DNA of 11,355 nucleotides from Chthonomonadaceae bacterium (GTDB lineage: Bacteria > Armatimonadota > Chthonomonadetes > Chthonomonadales > Chthonomonadaceae): positions 1 through 11,355 of the forward strand of contig JANXLO010000280.1 in the NCBI GenBank assembly GCA_025355115.1. Reading direction: 5' to 3'. Of this stretch, positions 6,163-11,355 are shown one piece after another. Under the pieces are notes generated by a model. The model did not search any database. It was given only the letters and a program-made list of their open reading frames with translations, and was not told where the DNA came from. The translations under genes and the position numbers were made by a program. The first letter of the stretch is position 1. Each line of letters begins with the position of its first letter.

Positions 6163-7285
6163 TCATGACGACTGCTGTCGGGTCGTCTGCTGCCACTCAA
6201 GAAAAGCCTGCAGGAACGGGCCTATATTGCCGTTCATCACGCCGATCACGTCGCCGGTCTCATAACCGGTGCGCAGATCCTTTACCATCGTATACGGCTG
6301 AAACACGTAGGAGCGATCCTGATTTCCCCATTCGTTGTCCTTGCGCTCTCCGCGCAGAACGGCAAGCTTTTCCTCGCTCTCACGCTTTTCGCGCTCGATC
6401 AGGCGCACCTGAAGCACATGCAAGGCCATCGCCTTATTCTTGTGCTGCGAGCGCTCGTTCTGGCACGTCACGACAACATTCGTCGGGATGTGCGTGATGC
6501 GAACCGCCGATTCGGTCTTGTTGACATGCTGCCCGCCCGCGCCGCTGGAGCGATAGTAATCGAACCGCAGGTCGTCAGGATCGATAGTGACGCTGATCTC
6601 TTCGCCCAAATCAGGAAGCACATCGACCTGTGCGAACGAGGTCTGGCGACGCTTGGCGGCGTCGAAGGGGGACATGCGAACCAGTCGGTGCACCCCTTTC
6701 TCCGCTTGCATGTACCCGTAGGCGTTTTTCCCGCGGATGAGAAAAGTGGTGCTCTTAAATCCGGCGATGTCCGCTTCGGTCTCCTCCAGAATCTCGCACT
6801 TGTAGCCGTTGCTTTCGGCCCAGCGCAGATACATCTTCTGGAGCATTGCCACCCAGTCGCAGGCGTCTGTTCCGCCCGCGCCCGCCTGTATCTCGACAAT
6901 GGCGTCGTTGGCGTCGTGCTCGCCCGAGAGCAGTGTCTCCAAGCCGAGGCGGTCAAGATCGGCGGAGATCCGCTCCGCGTCCCGCTCCTGCTCGCTCTCG
7001 GATTCTGGATCGGGCTCCCCCGATTCGGCAAGGAGATCACACATCGCTTCCAGATCGTCAACGCGCCGCTCAATCGCTATATAAGGGCCAACGGCTTCGC
7101 GCAGTTTGCTCAGCCTCTGCAGCACGAGTTGCGCGTTCTCTGAATCGGTCCAGAGGTCGGGTTGCGCCGCCTGAGCCTCTAAACCTGCTATCTCTTCCTG
7201 TCGTCCGGTCTGGTCAAAGATGACCTCCCAGCTCGACCAGCCGGGCGCGCAAACTGCGCGCTTCGCGGCGTACATCTTCGAGCAA
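6163..7285 (-). CDS. prfB: Peptide chain release factor 2, with programmed +1 frameshift
   Basis: RF2 ends translation at UGA and UAA by recognising the stop codon and triggering peptidyl-tRNA hydrolysis on the ribosome. The coding sequence is in two parts on the minus strand: TTG 7285 to CTT 7217 (23 codons, ending ELGGHL), then, skipping T7216, GAC 7215 to the TGA at 6163-6165, for 373 residues, close to the usual RF2 length. The stop-codon-reading tripeptide SPF is at about 205-207, followed by KRRQTSFA, which is typical of RF2. The catalytic GGQ is at about 250-252 in SSGAGGQHVNKTES. PDLW-TDSENAQ after the shift site is the normal N-terminal region. Reading the long frame alone from an ATG at 7275 would give an N-terminus unlike RF2. 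The in-frame UGA at codon 24 lets RF2 limit its own synthesis. The gene heads the leftward operon. Confidence 0.95.
7213..7228 (-). promoter_or_regulatory. RF2 programmed +1 frameshift site
   Basis: On the minus strand the codons read GGA GGT CAT CTT TGA C. The slippery CTT TGA C is the sequence known from E. coli prfB. GGAGGT (7228-7223), a six-base match to the anti-Shine-Dalgarno sequence, ends three bases before CTT, the spacing known to stimulate the shift. Low RF2 lets the ribosome slip from CTT to TTT and continue in the long frame. Confidence 0.95.
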
Positions 7286-7292
7286 TTTTATT

Positions 7293-7300
7293 CTCCCTCC
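7293..7300 (-). promoter_or_regulatory. Ribosome binding site that sets the prfB TTG start
   Basis: GGAGGGAG (7300-7293, minus strand) lies 7 nt before TTG 7285-7283. The frame from this TTG runs exactly 23 codons into the CTT TGA C shift site. No ATG or GTG lies in this short stretch in the right frame, so TTG is the likely start. Confidence 0.8.
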
Positions 7301-7344
7301 GAACACGGCCCTGTCTGAATGACGAGGAAAAAGCCGTTTCGGGC

Positions 7345-7360
7345 GCAGCCGTCCGGCTGC
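7345..7360 (-). other. Small hairpin in the prfB 5' leader
   Basis: GCAGCC GGAC GGCTGC (minus strand) forms a 6-bp stem with a 4-nt loop, between the promoter and the ribosome site, roughly 60 nt before the TTG. It may only be an mRNA 5'-end stabiliser; no riboswitch class was recognised. Confidence 0.4.
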
Positions 7361-7375
7361 ACATTCTTCCTCTTT

Positions 7376-7404
7376 AGTATACAATCCTTGCGGCCTGGAG
7401 TCAA
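7376..7404 (-). promoter_or_regulatory. Sigma70-type promoter of the prfB operon
   Basis: On the minus strand TTGACT (7404-7399) and TATACT (7381-7376) are separated by exactly 17 bp; each box matches the consensus in five of six bases. The start of transcription would be near 7369, giving a leader of about 85 nt to the prfB TTG. Confidence 0.8.
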
Positions 7405-7899
7405 GGCGGATCGGGTTCACTCTATTGGACGTAGAGGAGTCCGCTTATGTTTCGCCGCTCCCCGGAGAAACGGCCAGATGCACTTCGCCATGAACGCCAT
7501 AAAACAGGGGAACAACTAAGTCACGGGATGCGTCATTGCCACCATCCCTCTTCTCAACCTCTCCGTCATTAGCGCCCCTCCGGAAGGGGGCGCGAATGCG
7601 GAACATCGAATTACCCAGAAGCTCCAAAGGTGGAAGACTTATGATCCATGCACAACGCGATGTCGCCCTCCCGCCCAGACCGGCCTCATTCGCAACGCAC
7701 GCCAGTTCGCTCCATTCCGTCAAACGAAGAGGAACCGCCGCGGCCTCTCCCAGTTATCGCGCCTCTTCCGGCCGTCAGGCCTGGATAAGAGGGCAGCACC
7801 GATCCCTCTCCGCCTCCCACCGATCCCACACCACACTGTAATCGGAAGGAAGACATGGCGGCATTTGCCGTGCGAACTGGCAATAATGAGATATTGACA
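7405..7899. other. Intergenic region without a supported gene; several hairpins
   Basis: About 500 bp between the prfB promoter and the terminator of the DUF3494 gene. Open frames exist on both strands (for example 7445-7723 minus, 7536-7841 plus), but they overlap each other and have no recognisable domains. Inverted repeats seen: GCGCCCCT/GGGGGCGC (7572-7593, one G-T pair, 6-nt loop) and CCTCTT/AAGAGG around an inner GGCC/GGCC (7762-7792). The mixture of palindromes and unrelated low-complexity frames resembles a decayed gene or a dispersed intergenic repeat, but nothing within this window is a second copy. Confidence 0.45.
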
Positions 7900-7933
7900 A
7901 GACCGCCCGGAGGCTAATGCCTCCGGGCGGTCT
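7900..7933 (-). terminator. Strong hairpin, probable terminator of the DUF3494 gene
   Basis: A perfect 15-bp stem (arms 7900-7914 and 7919-7933, GC-rich, containing ACCGCCCGGAGGC) with a four-base loop begins 21 bp beyond the stop of the leftward gene. On the minus strand it is followed by TTGTCAATATC, a weak T-tract. The stem strength and position favour a terminator; the poor U-run leaves some doubt. Confidence 0.75.
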
Positions 7934-7954
7934 CGATTCGGTGCGGCATTGCGA

Positions 7955-9364
7955 TCAGCGCGGGCCGACAGCGATTCCGTACTGGCCGGGGATCGAGCTT
8001 ACCGAATCTCCTCCAGTGACGGTAGAGCCGTTGATATACCAGAAGACGATCTGTCCTGTCGCCGTGTTCTGGAAGAGCAAATCGGGCCGACCGTCTCCGC
8101 TATAGTCGTTCACGCCGACTGCCTTGAAGCCTGAAGACGGCTGTGACGAGGCAACGGCACCCGATTGGAACTGCGCGCCGTTCATGTACCAGAACACTAT
8201 AGCACCGGTGCTGCTGTTCTGGAAAACCAGGTCTGGTGTGCCGTCCCCATTGAAGTCGCCTACGCCCGTCACGAGGTACCCAGAAACGGGTACGGCTCGT
8301 GTGGACTCGTACCCGATGAGCGTCGTGCCCGAGAAATACCAGACAGCGATCTGCCCGGTGGAAGCGCTCTGGAAAACAAGGTCCGAGTTGCCGTCGCCAT
8401 TGAAGTCGCCGACGCCTGCCACGGTGTATCCTGCCGCCGGATAGTAGGCAAGCGACTGAGCGCCTATCACGGTGGTGCCGTTCATGAACCAGATGGCGAT
8501 CTGCCCTGTCGTCGTATTCTGAAACACGAGATCAGCACAGCCGTCCCCATTGAAGTCGCCCGTCCCCCGCAGCACATAGCCGGGCGCAGGAATGGTCGTC
8601 ACGGAGGCGGCGCCATAAAGTGTCGCGCCGTGCATATACCAGAACGAAACCTGATTGGTGAGGCTGTTCTGAAAGTGAATGACGGGTTCGCCAGCAGTGG
8701 TGATGCTGTTGGTGTCCATCGTCACAGCGCCGGTTTCCGCAAGCGCTCTGCCGGGGAGCAGTGAGGCTCCATTGCTGACAGTAATGCTTGTGAATGCGAC
8801 GATGTTGCCCTTGAAGGCCGTGCCGGTGTTTAGCGTGGCGGAGGAACCGACCTGCCAGTATACGTTTGCGCCGAGCGCACCGTTGATCAGAACCACTGCG
8901 GAGTTGGGCGCGGTGGTCAGAGTGCTTCCCATCTGGAACACGAAGACCGCTGAAGGGTCGTTCCTGGCATCCAGAGTGAGAGTACCGGTCAATTGAGCGG
9001 AGGTGTTGAAATGGTAGATTCCCGGGGTGAGAGTCAGACCGCCCAGGTTCTGACCAGTAAGCTGCGTCGTCGGAGTGAGGGCGACAAGAGCATTGTAAGC
9101 CACGCCGAGGTCTTTTTTCGCCTGCACGGCAGCAGGGTCCGCTCTATGGATGCCACCGTGCGTCACAATCCCCGGGGGAAAGCCCGTCACTGAGGAGCCT
9201 GGACTGACCCCCACATTGCCGACGATGCTGGTGGGGCCTGTGCTGGTCACTGTCGAGGCGCCGAGTACAGCGAAGTTGCATGCCGTGCCAAGCGAAACGG
9301 TCTGAGCGCTTGCGGGCCGTGCCAGGGCGATGAACGCCAGAAGTAGAAGATGCTTGATTTTCAT
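7955..9364 (-). CDS. Secreted DUF3494 (ice-binding-like) protein with C-terminal FG-GAP-type repeats
   Basis: This 469-residue protein has a Sec signal peptide (MKIKHLLLLAFIALARPASA, cleavage after residue 20). Residues about 25-225 are a full DUF3494 / ice-binding-like domain: FAVLGASTVT, SIVGNVGVSPG, AKKDLGVAYN, GGLTLTPGIYHF, TLTLDARNDPSAVFVFQ, GANVYWQVGSSATL, FKGNIVAFTSIT, GRALA.TGAVTMD. This beta-helical fold binds ice in some microbes and acts as an adhesin in others. Residues about 226-469 hold five repeats with an exact 50-residue period: 'xFQNxxTGQIxxWYMNG' at 230, 280, 330, 380 and 430, and Asp-rich D-F-N-G-D-G-x-x-D-L loops (Ca2+-type, integrin alpha/FG-GAP-like) at 270, 320, 370 and 420, probably a beta-propeller. 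There is no cell-wall anchor or membrane segment. The ribosome site is weak. Surface or extracellular action is likely; the ligand is unknown. Confidence 0.88.
   Translation of the reverse strand: MKIKHLLLLAFIALARPASAQTVSLGTACNFAVLGASTVTSTGPTSIVGNVGVSPGSSVTGFPPGIVTHGGIHRADPAAVQAKKDLGVAYNALVALTPTTQLTGQNLGGLTLTPGIYHFNTSAQLTGTLTLDARNDPSAVFVFQMGSTLTTAPNSAVVLINGALGANVYWQVGSSATLNTGTAFKGNIVAFTSITVSNGASLLPGRALAETGAVTMDTNSITTAGEPVIHFQNSLTNQVSFWYMHGATLYGAASVTTIPAPGYVLRGTGDFNGDGCADLVFQNTTTGQIAIWFMNGTTVIGAQSLAYYPAAGYTVAGVGDFNGDGNSDLVFQSASTGQIAVWYFSGTTLIGYESTRAVPVSGYLVTGVGDFNGDGTPDLVFQNSSTGAIVFWYMNGAQFQSGAVASSQPSSGFKAVGVNDYSGDGRPDLLFQNTATGQIVFWYINGSTVTGGDSVSSIPGQYGIAVGPR
7958..8690 (-). repeat. 150-bp coding tandem repeats (five 50-residue units)
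   Basis: On the + strand CCGTCNCCATTGAAGTCGCC occurs at 8241, 8391 and 8541 and a diverged copy (CCGTCTCCGCTATAGTC) at 8091, exactly 150 bp apart. Each unit encodes one 50-residue FG-GAP-type repeat of the DUF3494 protein. The fixed length and near identity of the Asp-loop codons suggest amplification by unequal recombination with continued homogenisation; other parts of each unit have diverged. Confidence 0.85.
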
Positions 9365-9573
9365 GTCGAAATTCCATTTCAGAGGAGAAAGCGGAGTCTA
9401 TCCATGATAAGGACAGACCAATGAGTGAAGTGCTCGGCAACAAGCGCGGAATTCGCTGAGTTATCACACCGAATGGGCCGCTCGGCAGAGGGCGTAAAAT
9501 TTCATTTCGGCCCAATGGGGACTGCGGCTTTTTGCACTGTGGACTTCGGTGTCGGCACAGTAATTACGCCGCT

Positions 9574-9591
9574 CGTTCCCATGTGGGAACG
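9574..9591. repeat. Near-perfect palindrome with 8-bp arms
   Basis: CGTTCCCATGTGGGAACG: seven bases from each end pair without mismatch after the outer C-G, leaving a two-base centre. It is symmetric enough to be an operator for a dimeric regulator, or a copy of a dispersed palindromic element. It lies about 105 bp upstream of the kimA-like promoter and 210 bp from the DUF3494 start. Confidence 0.5.
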
Positions 9592-9696
9592 TGTCCCGGC
9601 TGATAATGTTCCATTGGTTTGTTTTACTGCCAGGAATCAAGCCATCAGGGATAGGGGTCACCGGTTCAATCTCCAATTGGAAAAATTGCGATGTCC

Positions 9697-9725
9697 GTGG
9701 CATTTCAGTTCGAAAGGGGTATAAT
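9697..9725 (+). promoter_or_regulatory. Probable sigma70 promoter of the kimA-like gene
   Basis: A perfect TATAAT (9720-9725) lies 17 bp after GTGGCA (9697-9702), which matches the -35 consensus in four of six bases. Transcription would start near 9732, leaving a leader of about 130 nt before the ATG. Confidence 0.55.
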
Positions 9726-9861
9726 GTCACCGCAACGTGGCGAATGCCCTCTCCGGATGAGACTATGTGCAAAGACTGCGCTATATAGACTAATTTGCTA
9801 TCCCTGCACTCCCGGCGCACTCCCCCGCCGCTGGAGCCGACTGCACTATGAAGCGATCAAC

Positions 9862-11355
9862 ATGATGCCTGAAACACGCCCGCCCAATCATTCGGATGAG
9901 AACTCCCCATTTGCGCCAAATCAGCCCGAAGCCGCTTCGCTGATCAAGTCCGTGCGCCGATTTGTATTCGGCAACCCGATTTCGAACAGAAATGCAGAGC
10001 ACACGCTTCTGCCCAGAATTCTTGCCTTGCCTGTCTTCTCCTCGGACGCCATCTCGTCCGTCGCCTACGCCACGCAGCAGATCATTCTGGTTCTTGGGGC
10101 AGCGGGGCTCTACACCGCGCAGCACAGGGAAGAGTACACCCGATACACGATGCTGATAACCGGGCTGATCGTGGGGCTGCTGGTCATCGTCGTGCTGTCC
10201 TATTGGCAGACGATCTTCGGTTACCCCAGCGGGGGCGGATCCTACATCGTCTCAAAAGACAATCTAGGCACTATCCCAGGCCTCATCGCCGCCGCCGCTC
10301 TGCTCATCGACTATGTTCTGACCGTCTCCGTCTCCATCGCCTCCGGAGTGCAGAATCTGGGCGGAATACCGCTTCCTCACAGCCTCAAGTGGCTGCATTT
10401 CGATCACCTCGTCACGTGGTGCCTGTTTTTCATCGCGCTGCTCACGCTCTCCAACCTGCGCGGACTCAAGGAGTCGGGGGCACTTTTCGCCATCTTCACG
10501 TACGGCTTCGTTGTGATGTGCTACATCATGATCGCGGTAGGCCTGCTGGGGCCGCATTTTGGGTGGGTGCCGCACCGCCAGTATATCAATGAAGTCTGGG
10601 GGGCAGGACAGGCCGGCGAGGCGCTCGGCCTGGTGGTGCTGGCGCGGGCCTTTGCCCAGGGCTGCTCCGCCATGACGGGAACGGAGGCGGTGAGCAACGG
10701 CATCCCGGCCTTCCAGAAGCCCAAGTCCCGCAACGCCGCGCTGACTTTGGTGGCAATGGGCGTGATCCTCGGCACTATCTTCCTCGGCGTCTCCTATCTC
10801 GCGATGCACCTCCACGTGGTCTACTGGGAGTTCAAGGGACAGACAGCGAACGCCGTCATCGATCAGCTGTCGGGCGCCATCTTCGGCAAGGAGGGGCGCT
10901 GGGCTCTCGGCTACTACCTGACGCAGTTCTTTACCGCCGCCATTCTCGTGCTCGCCGCCAACACTAGCTACGCCGATTTCCCAAGGCTATCTTCGATCCT
11001 GGCCCGCGACCGCTTCCTGCCCAAGCAGTTCACCAATCTAGGCGACAAGCTGGTCTTCAACAATGGAATTCTCGTCCTCGGAATCTTTGCCGCTGTCCTC
11101 GTCTATGCGAAGAAAGGCAGCGTGGACGCTCTCATCCCGCTCTACGCGATCGGGGTTTTCCTGGCCTTCACCCTCTCGCAGAGCGGAATGGTGCGGCACT
11201 GGCTGAAGCTGCGCGCGACTGAGAAGGGTTGGAGGGTCAAGGCGGCCATCAACTTCGTTGGGGCTGTGGCGACCGGGCTCGTGCTTTTCGACATCGCCTA
11301 CGAGAAGTTTCTGGAGGGTGCCTGGATCGTCATGGTGCTCATCGCCCTGCTGGTG
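9862..11355 (+). CDS. kimA: KimA-type potassium transporter of the APC superfamily (partial, 3' end outside window)
   Basis: The open frame runs 498 codons to the window end without a stop. KimA is an inner-membrane K+/H+ symporter for high-affinity potassium uptake, known from Bacillus subtilis, with about 600 residues. The N-terminus (SVRRFVFGNPI) is followed by at least 11 hydrophobic segments. Residues known in KimA for ion binding and coupling are present: D62 and Y69 in SSDAISSVAY, D150-Y151 in LLIDYVLTV, T272 and E275 in TGTEAVSN, and Y428 in IPLYAIGVF. Other shared blocks are YPSGGGSYIVSKDNLG, LRGLKES, ILVLAANT and FTLSQSGM. The missing end should hold the last helices and the cytoplasmic C-terminal domain. 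ATG 9862 and the adjacent ATG 9865 are both possible; the ribosome site (GAAG) is weak. Related APC permeases for amino acids are the alternative, but the conserved ion-site residues favour K+. No c-di-AMP riboswitch was recognised upstream. Confidence 0.82.
   Translation, partial: MMPETRPPNHSDENSPFAPNQPEAASLIKSVRRFVFGNPISNRNAEHTLLPRILALPVFSSDAISSVAYATQQIILVLGAAGLYTAQHREEYTRYTMLITGLIVGLLVIVVLSYWQTIFGYPSGGGSYIVSKDNLGTIPGLIAAAALLIDYVLTVSVSIASGVQNLGGIPLPHSLKWLHFDHLVTWCLFFIALLTLSNLRGLKESGALFAIFTYGFVVMCYIMIAVGLLGPHFGWVPHRQYINEVWGAGQAGEALGLVVLARAFAQGCSAMTGTEAVSNGIPAFQKPKSRNAALTLVAMGVILGTIFLGVSYLAMHLHVVYWEFKGQTANAVIDQLSGAIFGKEGRWALGYYLTQFFTAAILVLAANTSYADFPRLSSILARDRFLPKQFTNLGDKLVFNNGILVLGIFAAVLVYAKKGSVDALIPLYAIGVFLAFTLSQSGMVRHWLKLRATEKGWRVKAAINFVGAVATGLVLFDIAYEKFLEGAWIVMVLIALLV

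Larger units (their letters stand above)
9365..9861. other. Divergent intergenic region between the DUF3494 and kimA-like genes
   Basis: These 497 bp separate two divergent genes. Seen here: a TGGGCCG/CGGCCCA inverted repeat with a 27-nt loop (9474-9480, 9508-9514), ACTGTG/CACAGT (9536-9541, 9556-9561), the palindrome at 9574-9591, and a probable promoter for the rightward gene (9697-9725). I could not identify a convincing promoter for the leftward gene. Overlapping open frames (9425-9724 plus, 9464-9820 minus) show no recognisable domain and are not called as genes. No match to the conserved core of the c-di-AMP (ydaO) riboswitch was recognised by eye. Confidence 0.5.

Noticed and set aside
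7214..7420. Separate 68-codon minus-strand gene before prfB
   Set aside because: Its last 23 codons are the N-terminus of RF2 up to the frameshift stop; the part upstream overlaps the promoter and leader.
8091..8560. Regularly spaced 20-bp repeats suggestive of a CRISPR array
   Set aside because: The period is 150 bp and the repeats encode conserved Asp loops in an intact reading frame.
9697..9715. Sigma54-like TGGCAT...TTCG element
   Set aside because: The -12 element should be TTGC; here it is TTCG, and a perfect TATAAT with 17-bp spacing gives a better sigma70 reading.
9425..9820. Overlapping 99- and 118-codon open frames on opposite strands
   Set aside because: No domain, no good ribosome site, mutual overlap and palindromes inside; treated as intergenic.
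10264..10815. 183-codon minus-strand frame inside the kimA-like gene
   Set aside because: Charged antisense shadow of transmembrane coding sequence.

Overview
The window is about 11.4 kb of moderately GC-rich bacterial chromosome. No sequence in it fixes the taxon. The gene set (an AfsR/SARP-like regulator with STAND ATPase and TPR parts, a stand-alone 5'-nucleotidase C-terminal domain, a DUF3494 protein with FG-GAP-type repeats, and RF2 with a programmed frameshift) fits a soil or surface bacterium of a deep-branching phylum. Armatimonadota (Capsulimonas/Chthonomonas-like) is my best guess, at low confidence. No tRNA, rRNA, CRISPR array, transposase or phage gene was recognised.

Left part (1-3860, + strand). 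The last 46 codons of a probable NAD(P)H-dependent FMN reductase are followed by about 470 bp of intergenic DNA. That DNA holds a clear intrinsic terminator (331-364) and three imperfect direct repeats of 20-23 bp (519-570). A 1083-residue regulator follows, with winged helix, BTAD, STAND-type NTPase and TPR regions in that order. The repeats just before its start are a candidate autoregulatory site.

Middle part (3882-7404, - strand). Four genes read leftwards as a probable operon from a good sigma70 promoter (TTGACT-17 bp-TATACT, 7376-7404): prfB (release factor 2), a Tat-type exported 5'-nucleotidase C-terminal-domain protein, an M28/glutaminyl-cyclase-like lipoprotein whose start lies one base after the preceding stop, and a 106-residue protein with a four-cysteine zinc knuckle. 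prfB begins with a TTG codon and needs the classical +1 frameshift at CTT TGA C (7213-7219), so its coding sequence is in two frames. The operon converges on the regulator gene with 21 bp between the two stops.

Right part (7405-11355). About 500 bp without a convincing gene holds several hairpins. It ends in a perfect 15-bp stem just downstream of a leftward gene for a secreted DUF3494 (ice-binding-like) protein, which carries five C-terminal repeats of exactly 50 residues (150 bp). A second 497-bp intergenic region with an 8-bp-arm palindrome and a likely sigma70 promoter separates it from a rightward KimA-type K+ transporter gene, which is cut by the window end after 498 codons.

The most informative points are the RF2 frameshift and TTG start, the direct repeats before the SARP-like regulator, the coupled envelope pair downstream of prfB, the unusually regular repeat array in the DUF3494 protein, and a kimA homologue without a recognisable c-di-AMP riboswitch.
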